Source: Clostridia bacterium
GTDB taxonomy: Bacteria; Bacillota; Clostridia; Oscillospirales; Acutalibacteraceae
Direction of reading: 5' to 3'
NCBI GenBank assembly: GCA_017520705.1
Contig: JAFXFF010000030.1
Span: 1 to 61,065, forward strand
DNA: 61,065 nucleotides
Of the stretch, positions 7,493-15,418 are shown piece after piece. The notes under the pieces were generated by a model. That model was not told the origin of the DNA. It ran no database searches and saw nothing but the letters and a program-made list of their open reading frames with translations. Position numbers and translations under genes: made by a program. Position 1 is the stretch's first letter; each line of letters opens with the position of its first letter.

Positions 7493-8425
7493 ATGTTGCA
7501 AGATTTTTTCACCGTAGCCGGTAACGTGCTGACCCTCTTTTTGCTCATCGGCGCGGGTATGGTGTGCGCCAAGGCCAAGCTGCTGGATGAGTCGGCGGTC
7601 AAGGCGCTGGCCAATCTGGTGCTGTACATCGCCACCCCCTGTGTCATCATCAAGTCCTGTATCCGTGAGTTTGACCCCGCCATGCTGTGGGGCTTTCTCA
7701 CGGTGGTGGCGGTGGCGGCGGTCAATCACGCTCTGCTGATTGGGGTGGCTACCCTTGTGTTCCGCGACAAGGGAGAGAATCGCCGCCGTGTATTCCGATG
7801 CGCCACCGTGTTTTCCAATGCCGGCTATATGGCCATTCCCCTTCAGCAGGCCATTCTCGGCGAGGTGGGGGTGTTTTACTGCGCCGCCTACGTCATTGTG
7901 TTCAACGTTTTTCTCTGGACCTACGGCTTGATGGAGATGAGCGGTGAGAGCCGCTTGTCGGCGAAAAAGATCCTGCTCAATCCCGGTGTCATCGGCGTGG
8001 TGGTGGGCCTGACGCTGTTTGTGCTTCCGATCCCTGTCCCCACCTTGATTGCTGACGGCATCGGCCACTTGGCGGCCCTCAACACCCCCGTTCCGATGCT
8101 CATCGTAGGCTTTTATTTGGCGCAGACCGACCTGCTGGGCGCGCTCAGGGACGGGCGCGGCTGGCTGTGCATCGCCCTGCGATTGATCGTGGCGCCGCTG
8201 GTGGCGTTGGGTGGACTGTTGCTCTGCGGTATCCGCGGCGACCTGCTCACCTCCTGTATGATCTGCATCGCCACCCCCGTGGCGACGGCCTGCACCATGT
8301 TTGCCACCCGCTTTGACCGCGATCCTCGCTTGTCGGTAAATTTGGTGTCGCTCAGCACCCTGCTTTCTGCGGTCACCCTGCCGCTTTTGGTGGCGTTGAC
8401 CCATTGGTGTGAAGCCCTGTTGTAA
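7493..8425 (+). CDS. AEC family (auxin efflux carrier-like) transporter
   Basis: A 310-residue integral membrane protein with about ten hydrophobic segments split by a central hydrophilic loop (MSGESRLSAKKILLNPGVIG), the pattern of AEC/BASS-related carriers. Conserved features are LVLYIATPCVIIKS and VFSNAGYMAIPL in the first half and CIATPVATACTMFA in the second. Bacterial homologues move organic acids such as malate. The substrate cannot be assigned here. The ATG at 7493 lies 8 bases after AAGGAG; the in-frame ATG at 7487 is too close to that site. It is a single gene ended by a strong terminator. Confidence 0.85.
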   Translation: MLQDFFTVAGNVLTLFLLIGAGMVCAKAKLLDESAVKALANLVLYIATPCVIIKSCIREFDPAMLWGFLTVVAVAAVNHALLIGVATLVFRDKGENRRRVFRCATVFSNAGYMAIPLQQAILGEVGVFYCAAYVIVFNVFLWTYGLMEMSGESRLSAKKILLNPGVIGVVVGLTLFVLPIPVPTLIADGIGHLAALNTPVPMLIVGFYLAQTDLLGALRDGRGWLCIALRLIVAPLVALGGLLLCGIRGDLLTSCMICIATPVATACTMFATRFDRDPRLSVNLVSLSTLLSAVTLPLLVALTHWCEALL

Positions 8426-8430
8426 TTGCA

Positions 8431-8462
8431 AAACGCCCCGATCAAAATCGGGGCGTTTTTTT
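8431..8462 (+). terminator. Intrinsic terminator after AEC gene
   Basis: A 12-base stem AAACGCCCCGAT (8431-8442) / ATCGGGGCGTTT (8447-8458), loop CAAA, followed by a T-run to 8462. Confidence 0.9.
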
Positions 8463-8543
8463 GTGCCCCTTTAGCATTGTCCGGTTTTTAGCCCAATGCC
8501 TATGCTATACTTTAATCAAACGAAAGGAAAAGGAGTTGTCGGT

Positions 8544-8696
8544 ATGGGTTTGGTTATGATGTTTCTGGTGTTTATCGCCATCGGTCTTTGCTTGGCAAAG
8601 GATAAAACACAGCGTCGCGCCTTCCTTGGTGGGGTGCTGGCACTGCTTTACATTCCAATCGGTACGATTTTAGCATTAACGAAAAACTATAAATAA
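8544..8696 (+). CDS. Small membrane protein, 50 residues
   Basis: Two hydrophobic segments (GLVMMFLVFIAIGLCLA and AFLGGVLALLYIPIGTILAL) joined by a basic loop, KDKTQRR, and ending KNYK; the positive-inside rule puts the loop in the cytoplasm. The start is the ATG at 8544 after AAAGGAAAAGGAG, and a TATACT box sits near 8508. No family is recognised. It lies 13 bases upstream of an EF-hand mini-protein and shares its terminator, so the two are probably co-transcribed and may work together. Confidence 0.65.
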   Translation: MGLVMMFLVFIAIGLCLAKDKTQRRAFLGGVLALLYIPIGTILALTKNYK

Positions 8697-8709
8697 AGGA
8701 GAATACTAT

Positions 8710-8823
8710 ATGGGTATTTTTGGAAACTTGTTTGACTTCAACCGTGACGGCGAGCTGGACGCTGCTGAGCGTGCTGCCGAGTTGAGCTTTGTGGCTCACC
8801 TGTTGGAAAACGAAGACAACTAA
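8710..8823 (+). CDS. EF-hand mini-protein, 37 residues
   Basis: The short frame begins ATG at 8710 after TAAAGGAGAATACTAT and encodes MGIFGNLFDFNRDGELDAAE followed by RAAELSFVAHLLENEDN. DFNRDGELDAAE is a textbook 12-residue EF-hand loop: D1, N3, D5, G6, E7, L8, D9, E12. The flanking residues can form the entering and exiting helices, so the protein is essentially one calcium-binding EF-hand. The strong ribosome site and perfect loop make it a real gene despite its size. It follows a two-helix membrane protein; a membrane-associated calcium sensor is one speculation. Function is unknown. Confidence 0.75.
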   Translation: MGIFGNLFDFNRDGELDAAERAAELSFVAHLLENEDN

Positions 8824-8824
8824 A

Positions 8825-8858
8825 AAAGAGGCTTGACCGTGTTCGGTCAAGCCTCTTT
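8825..8858. terminator. Bidirectional intrinsic terminator
   Basis: A 15-base perfect stem AAAGAGGCTTGACCG (8825-8839) / CGGTCAAGCCTCTTT (8844-8858) between the EF-hand gene and the convergent kdgK operon, with A/T runs on both sides. Confidence 0.85.
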
Positions 8859-8866
8859 ACGTTTTC

Positions 8867-9895
8867 TTATCTCTGGATACGGCCGCTGCCGTCGCCGCCG
8901 GCCAGCTTCTCCACCTCGGCTACGGTGACCATATTGTAGTCACCCTCGATGGAATGTTTGAGGGCGGAGGCCGCCACCGCAAACTCTACCGCCGCCTGGG
9001 TGCTCTTGCCGGAGAGCAGGCTGTAGATCAGACCGCCGCCGAAGGAGTCGCCGCCGCCCACGCGGTCGATGATGTGCAGGTCGTACTTCTTGGAGAAGCA
9101 GTACTCGTCTGCCGCCACGTTGTACAGCATGGCGCTCCAGCCGTTGTCGAAAGCGGAGTGGCTCTCACGCAGGGTGATGGCCACCATCTCGAAGTTGAAT
9201 TTGTCCGCCAGCTGCTTGGCCACGGACTTGTAGCCCTCGTGGTTGAGGCTGCCGCCGTAGATGTCGGTGGCTTCGGCCTCGATGCCGAACACATCCTTGG
9301 CGTCCTCCTCGTTGGAGATGCACACGTCCACGTACTGGCACAGGTCAGTCATGGCGGCGCGGGCCTCCTCGCGGGTCCATAGCTTGCCGCGATAGTTCAG
9401 ATCGCAGGAGATCTTGCAGCCGTGGATCTTGGCGGCCTGGCAGGCGGCGCGGCAAATTTCCACCACGTTGGGGCCCAGGGCGGGGGTGATGCCGGTGAAG
9501 TGGAACCAGTCCGCGCCCTCGAAGATGGCATCCCAATCAAAGTCGGCCACAGAGGCCTGCTGGATGGCGGAATATTTGCGGTCGTAGATGCAGACGGAGC
9601 CGCGCTGAGAGGCACCCTTTTCGTTGAAATAGATGCCCACGCGCTCGCCGCCGCGGACGATCTTGGTGGTATCCACGCCGTAGCGGCGCAGGCTGTTCAC
9701 CGCCGCCTGACCGATGGCGTGGGCAGGCAGCTTGGTGACGAAGGCGGCGTCCATACCGTAGTTGGCCAGAGACACGGCCACGTTGGCCTCGCCGCCGCCG
9801 AAGGTGAACTCCACGTGGTCACACTGGACGAAGCGCTCGTAGTTGTAGGGCTGCAGGCGAAGCATCAGCTCGCCGAAGGTTACGATTTTAGGCAT
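8867..9895 (-). CDS. kdgK: 2-dehydro-3-deoxygluconokinase (PfkB family)
   Basis: A 342-residue sugar kinase that phosphorylates KDG to KDPG, the step before Eda. PfkB features include GELMLRL at the N-terminus, FTFGGGEANVAVSLANYG as the substrate loop (signature 1), and DRVGGGDSFGGGLIYSLL with the catalytic aspartate of GGGDSF (signature 2). The C-terminus is GDGSGRIQR. It is the last gene of the minus-strand hexuronate operon, 15 bases after eda, with an AAGGAAAGAGT ribosome site. Genomic context fixes the substrate better than sequence alone. Confidence 0.92.
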   Translation of the reverse strand: MPKIVTFGELMLRLQPYNYERFVQCDHVEFTFGGGEANVAVSLANYGMDAAFVTKLPAHAIGQAAVNSLRRYGVDTTKIVRGGERVGIYFNEKGASQRGSVCIYDRKYSAIQQASVADFDWDAIFEGADWFHFTGITPALGPNVVEICRAACQAAKIHGCKISCDLNYRGKLWTREEARAAMTDLCQYVDVCISNEEDAKDVFGIEAEATDIYGGSLNHEGYKSVAKQLADKFNFEMVAITLRESHSAFDNGWSAMLYNVAADEYCFSKKYDLHIIDRVGGGDSFGGGLIYSLLSGKSTQAAVEFAVAASALKHSIEGDYNMVTVAEVEKLAGGDGSGRIQR

Positions 9896-9910
9896 AATAC
9901 TCTTCCTTTC

Positions 9911-10540
9911 TTATTCGCCTTTTGCGGCGGCACGAGCCTCCAAGCACAGGGCGGTAATCTTATCCCACTCACCATTGGCGATGGCGGCGGCAGGACAGAC
10001 CCAGCTGCCACCCACGGCGTGAATGAAGGGAGCATCGACGTACTCTTTGATATTGGCGGTGTTGACGCCGCCGGTGGGCAGGAATTTCAGCCCAACGAAA
10101 GGAGCAGACAGATTCTTCATCGCATTGAGGCCGCCGTACACGTTGGCGGGGAAGAATTTCACCATCTTCAGGCCGTGTTTCAGCGCCGCCATAATCTCGG
10201 TGGGGGTGACGCAACCGGGGGCCACGGGGATGTTGTTCTCCACGCACCACGCGACCACCTCGTCGGAGAAGCCGGGGGAGACGATGAACTTGGCACCCAT
10301 CTCCACAGCCAGTTTGGCCTGCTCTACGTTGACGATGGTGCCGGCACCTACCAGCACCTCAGGGCAGTTGTCCGCCACCGCCTTGATGGCCTCGGGGGCA
10401 CAGGCGGTACGGAAGGTGATTTCCATGGTGTCCACGCCGCCGGCGGCCATAGCACGGGCGGTGGGGACAGCGTCCTCCACTTTGTTCAGCACCACCACGG
10501 GTACCACGATGGAGTTAGCCAGTCTTTCCATAACAGTCAT
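9911..10540 (-). CDS. eda: KDPG/KHG aldolase
   Basis: A 209-residue class I aldolase that splits 2-keto-3-deoxy-6-phosphogluconate into pyruvate and glyceraldehyde-3-phosphate. Typical elements are GGVDTMEITFRT with the catalytic glutamate, VLVGAGTIVN, AKFIVSPGF, and VKFFPANVYGG with the Schiff-base lysine (the K of MVKFFPA), then FLPTGGVN for phosphate binding. The ATG at 10540 follows AGGAGG by 9 bases. It lies 14 bases after the mannonate oxidoreductase gene in the operon. Confidence 0.95.
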   Translation of the reverse strand: MTVMERLANSIVVPVVVLNKVEDAVPTARAMAAGGVDTMEITFRTACAPEAIKAVADNCPEVLVGAGTIVNVEQAKLAVEMGAKFIVSPGFSDEVVAWCVENNIPVAPGCVTPTEIMAALKHGLKMVKFFPANVYGGLNAMKNLSAPFVGLKFLPTGGVNTANIKEYVDAPFIHAVGGSWVCPAAAIANGEWDKITALCLEARAAAKGE

Positions 10541-10554
10541 TGTTGTTATCCTCC

Positions 10555-11400
10555 TTATACACCGGAATAGGCGGCAAAGCCGCAGTCGATGGGCAGGATC
10601 ACGCCGGTTACCGCCGAGGCGGCGTTGTCATCGGTTAAGAAGAACATACCGCCCAGCAACTCCTCGGATTCGGCAAAGCGACCCATGGGGGTGCCGTTGA
10701 GAATCTTGCCGGCGCGGGGGGTGGGGGTGCCGTCCTCGTTAAACAGCAGGGCGCGATTCTGATTGGAGACCAAGAAACCGGGGGCAATGGCGTTGCAGCG
10801 GATGCCGGTGCCGGCAAAATGGGTGGCCAGCCACTGGGTGAAGTTGGAGATGCCCGCTTTCGCGCCGGAATAGGCGGGAATCTTGGTCAGGGGGGTGTAG
10901 GCGTTCATGGAGGAGATGTTGAGGATGTTACCGCAGCCCCGTTCCACCATATCCTTGGCGAACACCTGGGTGGGCAGCAGGGTGCCCTGGAAGTTCAGTT
11001 TGAACACAAAATCCACACCGGCGGCATCCAGGTCGAAGAAGGTTTTTTGCCCCTCTTTGGCCTCGTGCTGATACTCATTGTCGGTGGTGGCGCGGGGATT
11101 GTTGCCGCCGGCACCGTTGATGAGAATATCGCAGGGGCCCAGGTCGGCCAGCACCTGCTGATGCACCTGCTCCAGCAGGTCGCGGTCCAGTACGTTGGCC
11201 TTGTAGCCCTCGCAGACAAAGCCTTCGGCTTTCAGCTCATCAGCCAGCTTTTTGACCGCCTCTTCGTTCAGGTCCAGGGCAGCCACCTTGGCACCCGCCA
11301 TAGCATAGGCGCGGGCCATATCGCCGCACAGGACGCCGCCTGCACCGGTCACGACCACTACTTTGCCCTCAAAATTATGACTTAAGGGAAGACAATTCAT
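10555..11400 (-). CDS. D-mannonate oxidoreductase (fructuronate reductase), SDR family
   Basis: A 281-residue short-chain dehydrogenase with the NAD(P) motif VTGAGGVLCGDMA, NGAGG, catalytic ISSMNAYTPLTKIPAYSGAK (S, then YxxxK), and a long insertion after NNPRATT. It resembles the Gram-positive YjmF-type SDR that reduces fructuronate to mannonate in place of the unrelated E. coli UxuB. Its place between uxuA and eda supports that job. The true start is the ATG at 11400 after GGAGGTAAGGAAT; a longer frame extends into uxuA and is rejected. The exact cofactor is not determined. Confidence 0.85.
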   Translation of the reverse strand: MNCLPLSHNFEGKVVVVTGAGGVLCGDMARAYAMAGAKVAALDLNEEAVKKLADELKAEGFVCEGYKANVLDRDLLEQVHQQVLADLGPCDILINGAGGNNPRATTDNEYQHEAKEGQKTFFDLDAAGVDFVFKLNFQGTLLPTQVFAKDMVERGCGNILNISSMNAYTPLTKIPAYSGAKAGISNFTQWLATHFAGTGIRCNAIAPGFLVSNQNRALLFNEDGTPTPRAGKILNGTPMGRFAESEELLGGMFFLTDDNAASAVTGVILPIDCGFAAYSGV

Positions 11401-11416
11401 ATTCCTTACCTCCAAA

Positions 11417-12505
11417 TTATTTCTTATCAAACTTTTCCAAGCTATCCCACACGCCCAGCATATACATGATGCCCAGGGCGCGGTCGTACAGGCCGTAGCC
11501 GGGGCGCACGTTGCCGGGGCCCTCGTCCCACAGATGACGGCCGTGGTCGGGGCGGATGTAGCCCTCGTAGTCGTTGTCGTGGTAGGCCTTAAGGATCTCC
11601 AGAATGCCGGTGTCGCCGTCACAATCGCGGTGGGAGGCCTCGGAGAAGTCGCCGTTCTCGAAGTGCTTGACGTTGCGGATGTGGGCAAAGGCGATGCGGT
11701 CGCAATGCTTACGCACGATGTCCGCCACGTTGTTATTGGGGTCAGCATTCAGGCTGCCGGAGCAGAGGGTCAGGCAGTTGTACTCGTCGTCCACCATCTT
11801 GAGGAAGCGGTCGATGTTCTCCTCGTTGATCAGCAGACGGGGCAGACCGAAGATATCCCAAGGGGGGTCGTCCATGTGGATGGCCATTTTGATGTCGCAC
11901 TCGCGGCAGGTGGGCATAATGGCCTCCAGGAAGTACTTGAGGTTTTCCCACAGTTTCTCGTGGTCCACCCCCTCGTAGGCCTTGAACAGCTCGTCCAATT
12001 TTGCCATACGCTCCGGCTCCCAGCCGGGGAAGGACATATTGTATTTTTCGGTGAAATCCAGGATGTACTTTGCCATGGCGTTGTAGTCGTCCTGAATCAT
12101 ATTTTTCTCATAGAACAGGGCGGTGGAGCCGTCTCCCACGGGGTGGAACAGATTGCTGCGGGTCCAGTCGAAGATGGGCATAAAGTTGTAGCAGATGACC
12201 TTCACGCCGAACTTGGACAGGTTGCGGATGCACTGCTTGTAGTTTTCAATATACTGGTCGCGGGTGGGCAGACCGATCTTGATGTCGTCGTGGACGTTGA
12301 CCGATTCCACCACGTCACCGTTGAAGCCGTAGGCGTGGAGCTGCTCCATCACCTCGGCAATCTCGTGTTCCTCCCAGATCTCGCCGGGCATCTTGTGGTG
12401 CAGGGCCCACACGATGCCGTCCACACCGGGAATTTGCTTGATGTCGGACAGCTTGATGCTGTCGTTTCCTTCGCCGTACCAGCGAAAGCCCATTTTCATC
12501 GGCAT
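11417..12505 (-). CDS. uxuA: Mannonate dehydratase
   Basis: A 362-residue TIM-barrel enzyme that dehydrates D-mannonate to 2-keto-3-deoxygluconate. UxuA features are MGFRWYGEGND, PGVDGIVWALHHKMPGEIW, FMPIFDWTRSN, KMAIHMDDPPW for metal binding, LCSGSLN, FAHIRNVK and a terminal GYIRPDHGRHLWDE segment. It lies 12 bases after uxaC and 16 before the SDR gene, each with its own ribosome site, so the three steps from glucuronate to KDG are consecutive in the operon. Confidence 0.96.
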   Translation of the reverse strand: MPMKMGFRWYGEGNDSIKLSDIKQIPGVDGIVWALHHKMPGEIWEEHEIAEVMEQLHAYGFNGDVVESVNVHDDIKIGLPTRDQYIENYKQCIRNLSKFGVKVICYNFMPIFDWTRSNLFHPVGDGSTALFYEKNMIQDDYNAMAKYILDFTEKYNMSFPGWEPERMAKLDELFKAYEGVDHEKLWENLKYFLEAIMPTCRECDIKMAIHMDDPPWDIFGLPRLLINEENIDRFLKMVDDEYNCLTLCSGSLNADPNNNVADIVRKHCDRIAFAHIRNVKHFENGDFSEASHRDCDGDTGILEILKAYHDNDYEGYIRPDHGRHLWDEGPGNVRPGYGLYDRALGIMYMLGVWDSLEKFDKK

Positions 12506-12517
12506 AGTATTACCTCC

Positions 12518-13921
12518 TTACTCTAATCCAAAATAGCGGATGGCGTTGTCACAGCAGATGTCTCTAACGATGGTGGAGAGGGCGCCCATATCCGCAGGGT
12601 ACTCTCCATTCTCCACCCAGCGGCCGATGAGGTCGCACAGAATGCGGCGGAAATACTCGTGGCGGGTGTAGGAGAGGAAGCTGCGGGAGTCGGTGAGCAT
12701 ACCCACAAAGTTTCCCAGCAGGCTCAGGTTGGCCAGACTGGTCAGTTGCTCTTGCATGCCCGTTTTGTTGTCGTTAAACCACCAGGCGGAGCCGTGCTGC
12801 AGCTTGCCCGCTGCCTCGGTGCCCTGAAAGGCGCCGATGAGGGTGTCGATGAAGGCGTTGTCCCCCGCGTCCAGACTGTAGATGATGGTCTTGGGCAGGC
12901 TGTCAGTGGAATAGAGGGCGTCCAACAGGCCCGCCAGCGCGTCGCGGGAGGGGGCGGGACCGATGCAGTCAAAGCCGGTGTCGGGACCCAGGGCTGCCAG
13001 CATACGGCTGTTGGGGTTGCGCAGACAGTTGTAGTGGAGCTGCATCACCCAGCCGCGGCGGGCGTATTCCGCGCCGCAGAAGCAGAGCAGGGCGGTCTTG
13101 TAGCCTTCCGCCTCGGCGAGGGTGACGGCCTCGCCTGCCAGCGCGCGGGCGAGAATAGCGTCGACGTCGGCTTCGGGCAGGGGAGAGTAGACCATATAGT
13201 CCAGCCCGTGGTCGCTGGCCTTGCAGCCGCAGGCTGCGAAGTGATCCATGCGCAGGGAGAGGGCCGCCTTCACGTCCGCTACGGTGCGGATTTGAATACC
13301 GGTCAGCTCACCCAACGCGGCGATGTAATCGGCAAAGCCGGGTTTGTCCATATTCAGCGCCTTATCGGGGCGGAAGGTGGGGGCCACCGTGGCGGAGAAG
13401 GTGTCGTCCGCCATCAATTTTTGGTGCCATTCCAGACTGTCCAGCGGATCGTCGGTGGTGCCGACAAATTGCACGTTGCTTTTTTCGATGATGCCGCGGG
13501 CACCCATGTCGGGGCGGCTGAGCACCTCACCCGCCAGTTGCCACACCTCTTCGGCGGTGTCGCCGCTCAGAATACCCTCGTAGCCGAAATAGTTTTTCAG
13601 CTCCAGATGGCACCAGTGATACATGGGGTTGCCGATGGCCTTGGGCAGTGCCTCGGCGAATTTCTGAAATTTTTCCCGACGGGGGGCATCGCCGGTGATG
13701 TACCGTTCCTCCACGCCGTTAGAGCGCATTATGCGCCATTTGTAGTGATCCCCCGACAGCCAGATGTCAAAGAGATCTTCGAAATGCTTATCTTCGTAGA
13801 TCTCCTTGGGGCTGACGTGGCAGTGATAGTCGATGATAGGGGCATTGGCCGCCACGTTGCGGTAAAGGGCACGGGCGGTTTCGGTGCTCAGCAGAAAATC
13901 TGCGTTCATAAAAGGTTTCAT
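12518..13921 (-). CDS. uxaC: Glucuronate (uronate) isomerase
   Basis: A 467-residue amidohydrolase-superfamily enzyme that converts D-glucuronate to D-fructuronate (and galacturonate to tagaturonate in many species). Hallmarks are IIDYHCHVSPKEI with the HxH metal site, WLSGDHYKWRIMRSNGV, FVGTTDDPLDSLEWH, LHYNCLRNPN, and LTDSRSFLSYTRHEYFRR. The start is the ATG at 13921, preceded by AAAGGAGCGCAT; a longer frame to 13951 overlaps araC and lacks a site. It is first of the catabolic genes after the regulator. Confidence 0.96.
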   Translation of the reverse strand: MKPFMNADFLLSTETARALYRNVAANAPIIDYHCHVSPKEIYEDKHFEDLFDIWLSGDHYKWRIMRSNGVEERYITGDAPRREKFQKFAEALPKAIGNPMYHWCHLELKNYFGYEGILSGDTAEEVWQLAGEVLSRPDMGARGIIEKSNVQFVGTTDDPLDSLEWHQKLMADDTFSATVAPTFRPDKALNMDKPGFADYIAALGELTGIQIRTVADVKAALSLRMDHFAACGCKASDHGLDYMVYSPLPEADVDAILARALAGEAVTLAEAEGYKTALLCFCGAEYARRGWVMQLHYNCLRNPNSRMLAALGPDTGFDCIGPAPSRDALAGLLDALYSTDSLPKTIIYSLDAGDNAFIDTLIGAFQGTEAAGKLQHGSAWWFNDNKTGMQEQLTSLANLSLLGNFVGMLTDSRSFLSYTRHEYFRRILCDLIGRWVENGEYPADMGALSTIVRDICCDNAIRYFGLE

Positions 13922-13947
13922 ATGCGCTCCTTTGTGTAATGGATAGA

Positions 13948-15183
13948 TCACATCGTGGACGAATCTACGACGTGGCTGTTGCGATAATCGGTAGGGGTGG
14001 TGCCTACAATGCTCTTAAACAGGCGGCAGAAATAGTGAAAATCCAGTATGCCGCAGTGCTGAGCGATGGTCTGCACCTGCAGGTGGGTGGTCTTGAGCAG
14101 GTGCTTGGCCATAGCGATGCGGCGGCCGTTGACGTAGGCAGTGAAGGTCTGTCCCGTCTCCTTTTTGAACAGACCGGAGAGATAGCCGGGGCTGACGTTG
14201 TTTTTTGCCGCCACGGTGCCGAGGCTCAGATCGCCGGTCAGATCGCCCTCGATGCGGATCATCGCCTTTTGCACCAACGGGGAATAATGCTGCATCGAAT
14301 GCCGTTTGACCAGACGGCAGTAGGCCCGCAGCATCTCCAGCATAAAGTCGGATATGCTGCTCAGCGAGCGTATGGTCTCGATGCGACGGGCAAAATCGGA
14401 GGATACCCGATCCAGATGGACGGGGTGTACCCGCCCCTTTTCCGCGGCCTTGCGCATCAGGGTGTTCATGATGATGCAGTAATTCTTCATGTTGCGCAAT
14501 TGGTCAGAGGTGCGGCTTTCAAAGGAGAGGGTGGAGAAGCTGGCCATCATCAATTCCGCTTTGTGCACGTTGCCTTGGGACACGGCGTCGATGAGCTGGT
14601 TTTCAAATTTGTAGCGATTTTCCATCACTTCGGCGTCCAACCCCTCGTCTTCCGAGGATTTGTTGTGCACGAAATCCGGCAGGGCGGCGGCGCTGTGATC
14701 GAAGTAGAGATCCACGCTGCTAAAACGATTCTCGCCGCTGAAGACGTACTCCGCAAAGGTGTTGACCATGGCAAAGAGATGGTGTTCCTCCCGTACCACC
14801 GGCAGGTTGCTGTAGAATAGTTCCAGCTCACGGGCGTTGCCTGGGGATAATCCGATCCGCTCGGCTTGCTCCAAAATTTGCTGCTGGGTCACGTTGGCGC
14901 TGAGATAAGGCCCAATCAGCAGTACCGCCGGTTGCTCACAGTATGGTAGGTCCAGAAAGATGTAACGGCAGAGGAAAACGTCCAACAGCCGATAGACCGT
15001 GGCCGGCTGAAAGTCGGGAACTATACCGTAAAAGGTGTTGGCGAATCGTCGGCAGTGGATAAAAGGTTGAAGAGAAGAGTCCGTGTACTGCTCGATGGAG
15101 GCTTCGGGATTGATGATCACGCTGGGAACATGGCATTTATTGAGCATTTTTTGCAGAAAACGCAACTCGTTTTCGTAAAACAC
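13948..15183 (-). CDS. AraC family transcriptional regulator
   Basis: A 411-residue protein. The C-terminal 100 residues form a double helix-turn-helix AraC DNA-binding domain (LGTVAAKNNVSPGYLSGLFKKETGQTF, then IAQHCGILDFHYFCRLFKSIVGTTPTDYR). The long N-terminal region (about 1-300) has no cupin motif I recognise and presumably senses a hexuronate or glucuronide. It is the first gene of the operon and ends 26 bases before uxaC. It is therefore the likely activator of its own operon and of the divergent transporter, where paired direct repeats lie next to a promoter lacking a good -35. Confidence 0.9.
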   Translation of the reverse strand: MFYENELRFLQKMLNKCHVPSVIINPEASIEQYTDSSLQPFIHCRRFANTFYGIVPDFQPATVYRLLDVFLCRYIFLDLPYCEQPAVLLIGPYLSANVTQQQILEQAERIGLSPGNARELELFYSNLPVVREEHHLFAMVNTFAEYVFSGENRFSSVDLYFDHSAAALPDFVHNKSSEDEGLDAEVMENRYKFENQLIDAVSQGNVHKAELMMASFSTLSFESRTSDQLRNMKNYCIIMNTLMRKAAEKGRVHPVHLDRVSSDFARRIETIRSLSSISDFMLEMLRAYCRLVKRHSMQHYSPLVQKAMIRIEGDLTGDLSLGTVAAKNNVSPGYLSGLFKKETGQTFTAYVNGRRIAMAKHLLKTTHLQVQTIAQHCGILDFHYFCRLFKSIVGTTPTDYRNSHVVDSSTM

Positions 15184-15242
15184 GCCGATTCCCCCTCTTG
15201 TTTTTGGAAAAATAATCCAAATTAGCCCTTTTAACCAGTATG

Positions 15243-15270
15243 ATTATAGCATAATTGTCTACATTTTCAA
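15243..15270 (-). promoter_or_regulatory. Promoter of araC-uxaC-uxuA operon
   Basis: Minus-strand TTGAAA (15270-15265), a 16-base spacer and a perfect TATAAT (15248-15243), 60 bases before the AraC-type gene. Confidence 0.75.
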
Positions 15271-15295
15271 GCCACAAATAGCAGGACGCACATCT

Positions 15296-15353
15296 TTTGT
15301 GCCATTTTCCATTAAATTTGTGCTAACGAAAACGAACTTTTCATCGATATAAT
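15296..15353 (+). promoter_or_regulatory. Candidate AraC-type operator and activator-dependent promoter of the transporter gene
   Basis: Direct repeats TTTGTGCCA (15296-15304) and TTTGTGCTA (15317-15325) are spaced 21 bases start to start, two helical turns, as is usual for AraC-family half-sites. A perfect TATAAT lies at 15348-15353, but the hexamer 17 bases upstream of it is AACGAA, a poor -35, and the second repeat abuts it. This arrangement suits activation by the divergent AraC-type protein. Binding is inferred. Confidence 0.6.
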
Positions 15354-15418
15354 AGAGTAGTACCTTTGCGGTAACTACATAGGGTTGCTTTGCGGCCCGA
15401 AGAGAGAGGATTGTCACT

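Noticed and set aside
12659-13939. Long plus-strand open frame (426 codons) opposite uxaC
   Set aside because: It is antisense to a well-conserved gene, has no ribosome site or recognisable family, and long antisense frames are expected in GC-rich coding DNA.
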